Source of the DNA: Cellulomonas wangsupingiae
Lineage (GTDB): Bacteria; Actinomycetota; Actinomycetes; Actinomycetales; Cellulomonadaceae
DNA length: 64,000 nt
NCBI RefSeq assembly: GCF_024508275.1
Contig: NZ_CP101989.1
Location: 124,001 to 188,000 of the forward strand
Reading direction: 5' to 3'
The notes beneath the pieces were generated by a model. It searched no databases. It was not told the DNA's origin and saw nothing but the letters and a program-made list of their open reading frames with translations. This document shows positions 1 through 8,394 of this stretch, in pieces. The number at the start of each line of letters is the position of its first letter. Position 1 is the first letter of the stretch. Position numbers and translations under genes: made by a program.

Positions 1-2030
1 CCGCCGTCGCGTCGCCCGTCGCGCCCGTGCCCGTCGGCCGCCGGGACGTCGTCGGACGTCGGGGTGGGGGCGCCCTTGGCGTGCACGCCCAGGCCCTTGG
101 CCATCTCGCGCAGCTGCGTGACGACGTCCTGCCACTCGCGCACGCGCAGGTAGTGCAGGTGCTCGGCCTTGCACATGCGCCGGAACGCGGAGCCGGACAG
201 CTCGCGCTGCCGGTCGCGCAGGTACGTCCACAGGTTGAGGTAGGTGAGCAGGTCGGACGACGGGTCGGCGAAGCGGCGGTGCAGGGCGTCGGCCGTCTCG
301 CGGGACTCGGCCGGGCGCTCGCGCGGGTCCTGGATGGACAGGGCCGCGGCGATGACGAGCACCTCGCGCGCGACGCCGCGGCGCCCGGCCTCGACGACCA
401 TGCGCGCGAGGCGCGGGTCGATGGGCAGCTGGGCGAGCTGGCGGCCCGTCTCGGTCAGGCGCGTGCGGCCGTGGACCTCCTCCAGCGCGTGCAGCTCGGT
501 CAGCAGCCCGACGCCGTCGCGCACGGAGCGCACGTCCGGCGGGTCGACGAACGGGAAGTCGACGACCTCGTCCGGGGACGTCACGACGCCCACCGCGATC
601 ATCTGCAGGATCACCGACGCCAGCGACGTGCGCAGGATCTCCGGCTCGGTGTACTCCGGGCGGGACTCGAAGTCCTCCTGCGAGTACAGGCGGATCGCGA
701 TGCCGGGCGCCACACGCCCCGACCGCCCCGACCGCTGGTTGGCCGACGCCTGCGAGACCGGCTCGATCGGCAGCCGCTGCACCTTCGTCGCCTTGGAGTA
801 CCGCGAGATGCGCGCGGTCCCGGGATCGACGACGTACCGCACGCCCGGCACCGTCAGCGACGTCTCGGCGACGTTGGTCGCCAGGATGACGCGCCGGCGC
901 GTGTGCGGCTCGAAGACGCGGCGCTGCTCCGCGGCGGACAGCCGCGCGTACAGCGGGACGATGTCGACGCCGTTCGGGTGCTTCGGGTCGACGCGCGGGC
1001 CGAGCGAGCCGCGCAGCGCGTCCTCGGCGTCGCGGATCTCCCGCTCGCCGGACAGGAACACGAGGATGTCGCCGGGCCCCTCGGCCATGAGCTCGTCGAC
1101 GGCCTCGGTGATGCCCGTGACCATGTCGCGGTCCGGGCCGTCGTCGGGGGACAGCGGCTGGTAGCGGATCTCGACCGGGTACGTGCGGCCGCTGACCTCG
1201 ACGACCGGGGCCGGGACGCCGTCGGGGTGCTCCGCGGTCGGCGGGCCGGCGAAGTGCCGCGCGAACCTGTCCGAGTCGATCGTCGCCGACGTGATGACGA
1301 GCTTCAGGTCCGGCCGCTGCGGCAGCAGCCGCGTGAGGTACCCGAGGATGAAGTCGATGTTGAGGCTGCGCTCGTGCGCCTCGTCGATGATGAGCGTGTC
1401 GTACATCCGCAGCATCGGGTCGCGCTGGATCTGCGCGAGCAGGATGCCGTCGGTCATCACCTTGACGAGCGTGGAGTCGGACGACTCGTCGGTGAACCGG
1501 ACCTGGTAGCCGACGACGCCGCCGAGGGGGACGTCCAGCTCGTCCGCGATGCGCTCCGCGACCGTGCGCGCCGCGATCCGGCGGGGCTGGGTGTGGCCGA
1601 TCTGGCCGGCGCGGCCGCGGCCGAGCTCGAGCGCGATCTTCGGGATCTGCGTCGTCTTGCCCGAGCCGGTCTCGCCTGCGACGACGACGACCTGGTGGTC
1701 GCGCAGGGCGGCCGCGATCTCCTCGCGGCGGGCGGAGACGGGGAGCTGCTCGGGGTAGACGATCGGCGGGAGGGTGACCTGGGCGCGGGCCTCGGCGGTG
1801 CGCGCGAGGTGCGCGTCGCGTGCTGCCGCGCGTCCCGGGTCGTCCTTGCCGGATCCGCGCCGGCGGCCCTCACCGCGTCGTCCGTCCGTGCCGCCGGACC
1901 CGGGGTCCTGTCGGCCGCGGCCACCGCCCCGCCGTCGCGGCGCACGACGACGCGACGCCGCGCCGTCGTCGGCCGGGGGGCCGGCGTCGTCGGTGCGGAC
2001 GTCGCCGGGGAGGGGGTCGGACGTGCTCAC
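1..2030 (-). CDS. hrpA: ATP-dependent RNA helicase HrpA, 3' end outside window
   Basis: DEAH-box RNA helicase of the HrpA type, an ATP-driven enzyme of RNA remodelling; about 676 codons are present and the C-terminal part lies beyond base 1. After an Arg/Gly-rich, probably disordered leader of about 80 residues come Walker A GETGSGKTT (about 119-127), the DEAH box in IDEAHERS (about 212-219), the SAT motif in ITSATID, and the motif VI region QRSGRSGRVAPG. The start is GTG at 2030, preceded by GGGAGG ten bases upstream; the ATG at 2040 is in another frame. It lies downstream of the DUF1361 gene on the same strand but a long hairpin separates them, so it is probably transcribed on its own. Family identity is secure; cellular substrate is not known from sequence. 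Confidence 0.93.
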   Translation of the reverse strand, partial: MSTSDPLPGDVRTDDAGPPADDGAASRRRAPRRRGGGRGRQDPGSGGTDGRRGEGRRRGSGKDDPGRAAARDAHLARTAEARAQVTLPPIVYPEQLPVSARREEIAAALRDHQVVVVAGETGSGKTTQIPKIALELGRGRAGQIGHTQPRRIAARTVAERIADELDVPLGGVVGYQVRFTDESSDSTLVKVMTDGILLAQIQRDPMLRMYDTLIIDEAHERSLNIDFILGYLTRLLPQRPDLKLVITSATIDSDRFARHFAGPPTAEHPDGVPAPVVEVSGRTYPVEIRYQPLSPDDGPDRDMVTGITEAVDELMAEGPGDILVFLSGEREIRDAEDALRGSLGPRVDPKHPNGVDIVPLYARLSAAEQRRVFEPHTRRRVILATNVAETSLTVPGVRYVVDPGTARISRYSKATKVQRLPIEPVSQASANQRSGRSGRVAPGIAIRLYSQEDFESRPEYTEPEILRTSLASVILQMIAVGVVTSPDEVVDFPFVDPPDVRSVRDGVGLLTELHALEEVHGRTRLTETGRQLAQLPIDPRLARMVVEAGRRGVAREVLVIAAALSIQDPRERPAESRETADALHRRFADPSSDLLTYLNLWTYLRDRQRELSGSAFRRMCKAEHLHYLRVREWQDVVTQLREMAKGLGVHAKGAPTPTSDDVPAADGHGRDGRRDG

Positions 2031-2090
2031 GACCCACCATCCTCCCAGGCGGTCCGGGGACCCTCACGCCGAATACCGAGATACGTGCCG

Positions 2091-2150
2091 CGCGAGACCG
2101 GGCTGAGTTCACTCATCCGACCTCATGAGCGACGTCAGCCCGGTCTCGCG
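2091..2150 (-). terminator. 16-bp perfect inverted repeat, probable terminator
   Basis: CGCGAGACCGGGCTGA at 2091-2106 is perfectly complementary to 2135-2150. The 28-base interval contains a further CTCAT/ATGAG pairing, so RNA would fold into a long two-part hairpin. It follows the DUF1361 stop codon by about 50 bases on the minus strand and precedes the hrpA start. No U-tract is present, which is common for terminators in high-GC actinobacteria. Confidence 0.55.
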
Positions 2151-2198
2151 GACCGGTCGTCCCGTATCGCGGGCAGCGGCGCCTGCGTGGCCTGCACG

Positions 2199-2924
2199 TC
2201 AGGACGTGCTCTGCCGCACCGACTCCACGTCGACGAGCCCCTGCACCACGGGCCCGATCATCACCAGGTACATGAGCGCGAAGAACACGGCCCCGAGCAG
2301 GGTGAAGCCGATCGCGTTGCCGACGGCGCCAGGCCCGCGCAGGTGGCCGAGCACCTTGCGGACGAGGTGCGTGGGGTGCTTGACGTCCCAGGAGTTCAGG
2401 CGCACGTGCCGGCCCAGGTAGATGCCGAACGCGACGAGCACGAGGAGCACGCCCTCGATGACGCGTGCCGTCGTGCCGGCCAGCGGGGCCGCGGTGTCGT
2501 TCCCGCCGACCACGAGCAGCACCAGCACCATGAGGAAGACGTTGAGCACGGTCGTCAGCACGCCGGACATCGCCAGCACGAGCACGAGCAGCACGTCGTA
2601 CCACTCGGGCACGCGCTCGCCCTTGCGGCGGTGGTTGAGGTTGAGCTCGGTGATGAGGTAGCCGGAGTTGGGCAGCAGCAGCAGCCACACCAGGCCGAGC
2701 ACCACGGCGACGGCCCACACCGCCGGCCGCGGCACGCCCACCACGATCAGCGGCAGCACCAGGACGACCGCCAGCCCGAGGACCACCAGCGGCGCGACCG
2801 ACAGCACGAGGTTGAGCAGCATCGGCCGGTACAGCCGGGTCCGGTAGACGGGCGCCCGTGCGACGACCAGCGCGGCGGCGAACACGTTCATGAGCAGGAC
2901 GCCGATGATGAGGCTGGTCAGCAC
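2199..2924 (-). CDS. DUF1361 family integral membrane protein
   Basis: Polytopic membrane protein of 241 residues with about six or seven hydrophobic segments covering most of its length. The family mark is the segment LPNSGYLITELNLNHR (about 99-114) between membrane helices, as in DUF1361 proteins; no biochemical role is established for this family. The start is GTG at 2924, with GAGGGAG five bases upstream. It follows the lipase fusion gene on the same strand, but a hairpin sits in the 76-base gap, so co-transcription is uncertain. No enzymatic motif is visible. Confidence 0.8.
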   Translation of the reverse strand: MLTSLIIGVLLMNVFAAALVVARAPVYRTRLYRPMLLNLVLSVAPLVVLGLAVVLVLPLIVVGVPRPAVWAVAVVLGLVWLLLLPNSGYLITELNLNHRRKGERVPEWYDVLLVLVLAMSGVLTTVLNVFLMVLVLLVVGGNDTAAPLAGTTARVIEGVLLVLVAFGIYLGRHVRLNSWDVKHPTHLVRKVLGHLRGPGAVGNAIGFTLLGAVFFALMYLVMIGPVVQGLVDVESVRQSTS

Positions 2925-2968
2925 GCGTACTCCCTCGTCCGGAAGCGCCCATCATGGCGGCACGGGCA

Positions 2969-2987
2969 CCCGTCCTCCAGGGACGGG
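2969..2987 (-). terminator. GC hairpin after lipase gene
   Basis: CCCGTCC at 2969-2975 pairs perfectly with GGACGGG at 2981-2987 around a five-base loop. It begins about 13 bases after the stop codon of the minus-strand lipase fusion gene. Confidence 0.5.
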
Positions 2988-3000
2988 CGCGCGGGGACCG

Positions 3001-4782
3001 TCAGGGGCAGGTGTCGGTGGCCGGCGCCCCCGCGAGCCGGTCGCGCGTCCACGCGAGGAGGTCCGGGACCAGCGGGGAGTCCGCCTCGACCAGCGCGACG
3101 TGGTCGAGCCCGTCGTAGGCGCGGTGCTCGACCGCGTACCCGGCGGCGCAGCGGGCGGCCACGTACTCGTCCTGCGAGGACGCGACGACGATCGAGTCGG
3201 CCGTGCCCTGGGCGACCAGCAGCGGTGCGTCGATGGGCCCGGACGGCACGTTCTGCGTCAGCCGGTCGCCGAACGCCCCGGTGAACGGGTCGGCGTGCGC
3301 CCACACGGGCTGGTCGAGCAGCAGCGCCGTCAGCGCGGACACGACGACGCCGCGGTCGGCGAGGCACCGGTGCGCCATCTCCCGCACGACGGTCCGGGCA
3401 CCCGGCCGCACGACGTCGGCGAACCGCACGTCCGGGTACGTGGCGGCGTAGCCCTCGGCCAGGTACGACGCGAACAGGGCGCCCACGGACACGTCGGGCA
3501 GGTGCGCGAGCAGCGCGGTCGGGTTCGACGCGGGCGCCAGCGCCGCTACGCCGAGGACGTCGACGTCGGGCGCGTAGTCCGGCGCGACGATCCCCGTCCA
3601 CAGCGCCGCGCCGCCGCCCTGGGAGTGGCCCCACACGACGTTCCGGTCGCTGAGCGTCACGTCGTCCAGCTGGTGCGCCGCGCGGACGGCGTCGAGCACG
3701 TCGTGCGCGGCGGGCTCCCCGACGAGGTAGGCGTGCGGACCCGCCGTGCCGAGACCCGCGTAGTCGGTCGCGACGAGCGCCCAGCCCTGCGCGAGCACGT
3801 CGTCCTGGACGAACAGCGCGCCGGCGGCGAGGCCGTCGGGCAGCACGGACGGTGCGCAGCCGGGCGTGACGCCCGTCGTGCCGTGCGCCCACGCGACGAC
3901 GTCCGCGGGCTCGCGGGCGTCACCGGTCGCCGTGTCCGGTGCGACGACCAGGCCCGAGGCGACCGTCGGCGTGCCGTCGCCGCGCGTCGTCGAGTAGAGG
4001 ATGCGCCACGCGGTGGCGCCGTGAGGGATCTCGGCGCTGGTGAACGGCTCGCTGCGCAGGAGGCGCCCGGGGGCGTCCGGGACGTCGGCGGGTGCGGCGT
4101 AGAAGTCGTCGGGGCGGGCGGTGCCACCGTCGAGGGCGACGCCGGCCGCGGCGAGGGCGAGCGTCGCGACGAGCGCGGCGACGTTCACGACGAGCCGCCC
4201 GCGTCCCGGCCGGGCGCGGCGGTCCTGCCGCGACGGGCCGCGCCGCCACGTGCCGCGCAGCGCGGCCGCGACGCCGCGGATGCCGGTCACCAGCACGCGG
4301 ATCCCCACGAGCACGGCCACGACCAGCACGGTCACGTCGGGCCACGCGAGTGCCAGGACGCCGAGCACGACCGACGTCACGCCCGACAGCGCGGCGTTCG
4401 CCCGGCCGGTGCCGTGGGCCCGCCGGGCGGCCAGGACGTCGAGCACGCCGTCGACGACGAGCGCGACGCCCACCACGCGGGCCAGCACCGCGATCGTCGG
4501 ACCCGGCCAGGCGACCACGACGGCCGCGGCCAGCAGGTACGCGACGCCGGCGAGCCACCACCAGCGTGCCGCCGCGCCCGCGTCCGAGGCGGCGGCCGGG
4601 CGGTCCGCCACCAGGTGGACGACCCCCAGCGCGGCGAGCCCTGCGACGACCGCGACGACGAGCACCGCGAGGGACACGAACGGCCGCAGCGCCAGGACGG
4701 CGCCCACGGGCACCGCCAGCGACGAGACGACGAGCAGCGCCCACCGCGTGGCCGGGCGCGTGCGCCGCGCGGGCTGGTCCAT
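3001..4782 (-). CDS. Membrane-anchored secretory-lipase-family hydrolase (HdeD-like domain plus lipase)
   Basis: A 593-residue protein in two parts. Residues about 15-170 hold six hydrophobic segments resembling the HdeD/DUF308 membrane module. After a basic stretch and one more hydrophobic segment (about 205-222), residues about 230-593 form an alpha/beta hydrolase of the secretory lipase (LIP) family with nucleophile motif GHSQGG and an acidic residue in the GTADSIV region. The likely role is hydrolysis of acyl esters at the outer membrane face. ATG at 4782 was chosen because TACCTT lies exactly six bases upstream, the leaderless pattern; the frame is open further upstream but would run over the ABC-F remnant. 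Domain calls are good; substrate is unknown. Confidence 0.8.
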   Translation of the reverse strand: MDQPARRTRPATRWALLVVSSLAVPVGAVLALRPFVSLAVLVVAVVAGLAALGVVHLVADRPAAASDAGAAARWWWLAGVAYLLAAAVVVAWPGPTIAVLARVVGVALVVDGVLDVLAARRAHGTGRANAALSGVTSVVLGVLALAWPDVTVLVVAVLVGIRVLVTGIRGVAAALRGTWRRGPSRQDRRARPGRGRLVVNVAALVATLALAAAGVALDGGTARPDDFYAAPADVPDAPGRLLRSEPFTSAEIPHGATAWRILYSTTRGDGTPTVASGLVVAPDTATGDAREPADVVAWAHGTTGVTPGCAPSVLPDGLAAGALFVQDDVLAQGWALVATDYAGLGTAGPHAYLVGEPAAHDVLDAVRAAHQLDDVTLSDRNVVWGHSQGGGAALWTGIVAPDYAPDVDVLGVAALAPASNPTALLAHLPDVSVGALFASYLAEGYAATYPDVRFADVVRPGARTVVREMAHRCLADRGVVVSALTALLLDQPVWAHADPFTGAFGDRLTQNVPSGPIDAPLLVAQGTADSIVVASSQDEYVAARCAAGYAVEHRAYDGLDHVALVEADSPLVPDLLAWTRDRLAGAPATDTCP

Positions 4783-4938
4783 GGGGTGAAGGTAGCCGGG
4801 GGCGTCGGGATGTCCCGTGGACGCCCCGGGCCGCCGGGGGAGATCGTGGTCACGTGCTGAGCTGAACCCCTGCCCCGAGTCCTGTCCGGCTCCCCGCACC
4901 CGTCGAGCGCGCTCCGGGTGCAGCAGGGTGGTGATCGC

Positions 4939-5447
4939 ATGACCCCGCCCGTCCTCCGTGCCCGCTCCCTCGTCCGGTCCTTCGACGGCCGTGTCGTCCT
5001 CGGCGGCGTCGACCTCGACGTCCGACCCCGGCCACCGCCTCGGTCTCGTCGGCGAGAACGGCGTCGGCAGGTCCACGCTGCTGCGGCTGCTCGCCGGCGT
5101 CGACGACCCCGACAGCGGGACGCTCGAGCGGCCCGCCGGGCTCGGGTACCTCGGCCAGGAGCCGGACCTCGAACCGGCGGCGAGCGTCGCGGACGTCGTC
5201 GAGGGTGCGCTGGCGGACGTCCGCACGATCGCGGCCGACCTCGAGCGTGCGGGCGCCGCACGTCCTGCTGCTCGACGAGCCGACGAACCACGTGTCCGTC
5301 GCGCTCGCGGGTGAGCTCACCGACGCGCTGGAGGCGGCGCCGGGCGCGGTGGTCGTGGCGACGCACGACCGGTGGCTGCGCCGGCGCTGGGACGGGCCGA
5401 CGCTCGAGGTCGTCGACGGGAGGGCCGCGGGGCCCGCACGTCGATGA
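4939..5447 (+). pseudogene. Decayed ABC-F type ATPase gene
   Basis: Remains of a duplicated-ABC protein of about 550 residues, reduced to about 170 codons in three frames. Frame one gives an N-terminus (VLRARSLVRSFDGRVVLGGVDLDV). A run of four C at 5026-5029 shifts the reading to frame two (LGLVGENGVGRSTLLRLLAG), where the Walker A Lys is replaced by Arg. Near 5250 the reading jumps to frame three (HVLLLDEPTNHVS, then THDRWLRRRW), which is the end of a second ABC domain. The signature motif, the linker and most of both domains are missing. Intact relatives are ABC-F ribosome-associated or antibiotic-protection ATPases. Two shifts plus a large deletion argue against a sequencing error. Confidence 0.75.
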
Positions 5448-5455
5448 GAGAATTC

Positions 5456-5471
5456 TCACCCTTTCGGGTGA
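5456..5471 (+). terminator. Short hairpin after ABC-F remnant
   Basis: TCACCC at 5456-5461 and GGGTGA at 5466-5471 pair around the loop TTTC. The palindrome GAGAATTCTC overlaps its left side at 5448-5457. It lies between the remnant's stop and the promoter of the next gene. Confidence 0.4.
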
Positions 5472-5489
5472 TCCGGGCATCGTCCGACC

Positions 5490-6053
5490 GTGGAGCACGG
5501 CATGCTGGCCCCTGGGCGATTCGTCCGGATCGCCGTCGACATCGACGGGAGCGCCGTGCTCGCACAGCCGTGGCCGCCCCCGAGCCCGGGCCCGCGGCAG
5601 CCTCGCGACGCGCACGGGTCCGCGTGGGCGAACGACGTGGGACGCGCGCTCGTGCGGCGCGCGGGACCGCCGTTCCCCACCGTGGACGCGGTGGCCTCCG
5701 CGGGGTGGCCCACCGCGGACCCCGCCACCCGCCGCCGTGCTGGTCAGGGGCTGCGCGATGAGCGCGACCCGTGGGCGTCCGACGGTCCCGAGCCCGAAGC
5801 GCCGACGCGCGCCCGTCCGCTGCCCGCGCGGTGGCAGCCGCAGGAGGAGTGGATCCCCGACCCCGCGCCGGCCCCCGAGCAGCGCTGGACGCCGGAGCAG
5901 GACTGGCTCGGTCTCTTCGCCACGCAGACCGACCCGCGGCCGGCCGACGAGCACGCCCTCCCGCCGCCGCCCAGGGGTCGCCGGTGGCTCGTCGCGGTGG
6001 CCGTGGTGCTGCCGCTGGCGCTGGTCGCGGCGCTCGTCGCCGCCCTGGCCTGA
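5490..6053 (+). CDS. Hypothetical protein with C-terminal membrane anchor
   Basis: A 187-residue protein that I do not recognise. The first 165 residues are rich in Pro, Asp, Glu and Arg with no clear domain; residues about 167-187 are one hydrophobic segment (WLVAVAVVLPLALVAALVAALA) at the extreme C-terminus, preceded by basic residues, so it would be tail-anchored with its bulk in the cytoplasm. GTG at 5490 was preferred because CATCGT lies exactly six bases upstream, a leaderless arrangement; ATG at 5502 in the same frame is the alternative. No function is proposed. Confidence 0.6.
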   Translation: MEHGMLAPGRFVRIAVDIDGSAVLAQPWPPPSPGPRQPRDAHGSAWANDVGRALVRRAGPPFPTVDAVASAGWPTADPATRRRAGQGLRDERDPWASDGPEPEAPTRARPLPARWQPQEEWIPDPAPAPEQRWTPEQDWLGLFATQTDPRPADEHALPPPPRGRRWLVAVAVVLPLALVAALVAALA

Positions 6054-6097
6054 CGGCGGCCCCGGACCGGTCGCGCCCGCGTCGCTACCGTGGGCAC

Positions 6098-6616
6098 GTG
6101 AGCGACGCGACCCCCGGCCCCACCGCCGCACCGGACACCGAGCTGCGCACCGAGGGCGAGCGCCGCACGGTCGCGGCGCTCGACGCCGCCGGCCTCGCCT
6201 ACGTCCGCACGCGGCACGGGCGCGTCGGCTCGCTCGCGGAGGCGGCTGCGGCGCGTGGCATCGACCCGGCCGACCTGGTCAAGACGATCGTCGTCCGGCG
6301 CGGCGACGACGACTTCCTGCTCGTCCTGCTGCCGGGCGACCGCACGATCTCCTGGCCGCGGCTGCGCGCGCTGCTGGGCGTCAGCCGCCTGTCGATGCCG
6401 GACGCGGTCGTCGCGCAGCAGGTCACGGGCTTCGAGCGCGGCACGATCACGCCGTTCGGCACGACGCGGACGTGGCCGGTGGTCGTGGACCGGCGCGCCA
6501 CGGGGCGGCGGGTGTCGATCGGGGGCGGCGGGCACGGCGTGGGGATCGAGCTCGCGACGGACGACCTGGTACGGGCGCTGGGCGCGACCGTCGCGGACGT
6601 CAGCGAGGACGGCTGA
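6098..6616 (+). CDS. YbaK/EbsC family aminoacyl-tRNA deacylase
   Basis: A 172-residue protein with the YbaK fold along its whole length. Members hydrolyse mischarged aminoacyl-tRNA in trans (Cys-tRNAPro, Ala-tRNAPro and related species). Visible marks are the Lys in LVKTIVVRR (about 66-74), GTITPFG in the middle, and the glycine-rich IGGGGHGVGIE near the end. The start is GTG at 6098, with TACCGT six bases upstream and no ribosome binding site. The exact tRNA substrate cannot be told from sequence. The genes on both sides look unrelated. Confidence 0.85.
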   Translation: MSDATPGPTAAPDTELRTEGERRTVAALDAAGLAYVRTRHGRVGSLAEAAAARGIDPADLVKTIVVRRGDDDFLLVLLPGDRTISWPRLRALLGVSRLSMPDAVVAQQVTGFERGTITPFGTTRTWPVVVDRRATGRRVSIGGGGHGVGIELATDDLVRALGATVADVSEDG

Positions 6617-6814
6617 CCGGGACCCGGACCAGGGCGGGTCCCGCGAAGGTGAGCGGCACGTAGGCCGAGGGGAACACGTTCGGCCGTGCGCGTGTTGGGG
6701 ACGGCGTAGGGCTGTCCACCGCGCCCTTGTGGGCGACGACGGGTACGTTCTCCCCCGCCCGTCGCACCCCGGTACGACGACGTACCGACCCCAGGCACGA
6801 GGAGCACGAGCGCC

Positions 6815-7168
6815 ATGACCCAGCTCACCAGCACGACGGACGAACGCATCCCCGAACCCGACGACCACGAGATCCGCGTCGAGCACCGCGACGGCCGTGC
6901 CGTCGTGTGCCTCGTCGGGGAGGTCGACGCGTCGCTGCGCGAGTCGGCGTCGGCGGCCATGGGCATCGCCCTCATGAGCGGCCTGCCGCTGGTGGTCGAC
7001 GCGTCCCGCGCGTCGTTCGTCGACTCCTCGGGTGTGGCGTTCGTCCTGCAGCTGCACCTGGCGGCCTCCGAGGCCGGCGTCCCGCTCGCGCTGCACGACC
7101 CGCAGCGCGTGCTGCGCGACCTGCTCGACATGGTCGGCATGGGCGCGGCCATCCCCGACGACGAGTGA
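6815..7168 (+). CDS. STAS-domain anti-sigma factor antagonist
   Basis: A 117-residue single STAS domain of the SpoIIAA/RsbV type. Such proteins bind and neutralise anti-sigma kinases, and are inactivated by phosphorylation of a Ser in a DSSG-type loop; here SFVDSSGVAF places the candidate at Ser71 or Ser72. It should act in the cytoplasm within a partner-switching cascade. No anti-sigma kinase, phosphatase or sigma factor gene is adjacent, so the partners are elsewhere. The ATG at 6815 follows AGGAG by a normal distance. Function by family is firm; the sigma factor concerned is unknown. Confidence 0.88.
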   Translation: MTQLTSTTDERIPEPDDHEIRVEHRDGRAVVCLVGEVDASLRESASAAMGIALMSGLPLVVDASRASFVDSSGVAFVLQLHLAASEAGVPLALHDPQRVLRDLLDMVGMGAAIPDDE

Positions 7169-7224
7169 CGAACCCGCCGCGGGTCGCCCGCGGCGATGTC
7201 GGAGGGCTCGGTTACGTTCCGGGC

Positions 7225-8394
7225 ATGCGGCTGCTGCACACGTCGGACTGGCACCTGGGGCGGACCCTGCACGGGGTCGACCTGCTGGACCACCAGTCCG
7301 CGTACCTCGACCACCTGGTCGACGTGGTCCGCACCGAGCGCGTGGACGCGGTCGTGGTCGCGGGTGACGTGTACGACCGGGCCATCCCGCCCGTCGAGGC
7401 GGTGACGCTGCTGTCCGACACGCTCGCGCGTCTCGCCGAGCACACGACCGTCGTCGTGACGTCCGGCAACCACGACTCCGCGACGCGCCTGGGCTTCGGG
7501 TCCGCCCTCATGCGCGAGCGCGTGCGGCTGCGCACGCGCGTCGCGTCGCTCGCCGAGCCGGTCGAGGTCGGCGGCGCGCTGGTCTACGGCCTGCCGTACC
7601 TGGACCCCGACGTGTGCCGGGCCGAGCTCGCGCCCGTCGGCGAGGACGGCACGCGCACCCTGCTCGCGCGGTCCCACGAGGCCGTGACGCGCGCGGCCAT
7701 GGCACGCGTGCGGGCCGACGTCGACGCGCGCCGGGGCGGTGCGCGGCCGCGGGTCGTGGTGGCGGCGCACGCGTTCGTCGTGGGCGGGCGGGCCAGCGAG
7801 TCGGAGCGGGACATCCGCGTCGGCGGCGTCGACCACGTGCCGGCCGACGTGTTCGCCGGCACCGACTACGTCGCGCTGGGGCACCTGCACGGCCCGCAGG
7901 TCGTGAACGGCCCCGCCGGGACGGTCCTGCGGTACTCGGGCTCCCCGCTCGCGTACTCGTTCTCCGAGCAGCACCAGGCCAAGTCGTCGGTCCTCGTGGA
8001 CCTGTCGGGCGACGAGCCGCAGGTCACGACGCTGCCCGCCCCGGTGCCCCGCCGCCTGGCCGACGTGACGGGCACGCTCGACGACCTGCTCGGCGCCGCG
8101 GGCGAGCCGCACGTCGACGACTGGGTGCGCGTCACCGTCACCGACCCCGCCCGCCCGGCCGACCTGTTCCGCCGGGTGCGGCAGCGCTTCGCGCACGCGC
8201 TCGTCGTGCAGCACCACCCCGACCGGCCCGACACCGGCGCCACGCGCCCGGCCCTCGTGACGGCGGCCGCCGACCCGGTCGAGGTGGCCGCGGACTTCGT
8301 CGCGCACGTGACCGGGGCCCTGCCGACGGCCGCGGAGCGCCGGGTGCTGCGCGACGCGTACGAGCACGTCGCCGGCGCGGAGCGGAGCGCCTGA
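7225..8394 (+). CDS. sbcD: SbcD nuclease subunit
   Basis: The 389-residue Mre11-type metallophosphoesterase subunit of the SbcCD complex, which cuts hairpin and cruciform DNA and protein-blocked ends during replication and repair. Metal-binding motifs in order: DWH (8-10), GDVYDR (47-52), GNHDS (81-85), a His in the AAHAF segment, and GHLHG (about 218-222). The start is ATG at 7225 with TACGTT six bases upstream, so the mRNA is probably leaderless. Its stop overlaps the sbcC start by one base (TGATG), indicating translational coupling with its ATPase partner. Confidence 0.95.
   Translation: MRLLHTSDWHLGRTLHGVDLLDHQSAYLDHLVDVVRTERVDAVVVAGDVYDRAIPPVEAVTLLSDTLARLAEHTTVVVTSGNHDSATRLGFGSALMRERVRLRTRVASLAEPVEVGGALVYGLPYLDPDVCRAELAPVGEDGTRTLLARSHEAVTRAAMARVRADVDARRGGARPRVVVAAHAFVVGGRASESERDIRVGGVDHVPADVFAGTDYVALGHLHGPQVVNGPAGTVLRYSGSPLAYSFSEQHQAKSSVLVDLSGDEPQVTTLPAPVPRRLADVTGTLDDLLGAAGEPHVDDWVRVTVTDPARPADLFRRVRQRFAHALVVQHHPDRPDTGATRPALVTAAADPVEVAADFVAHVTGALPTAAERRVLRDAYEHVAGAERSA

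Noticed and set aside
27..3284. Long plus-strand open frame of over 1000 codons
   Set aside because: It is antisense to the clear HrpA helicase and other genes. It is rich in Arg, Val, Asp and Gly with no motif, as expected for a mirror frame in very GC-rich DNA.
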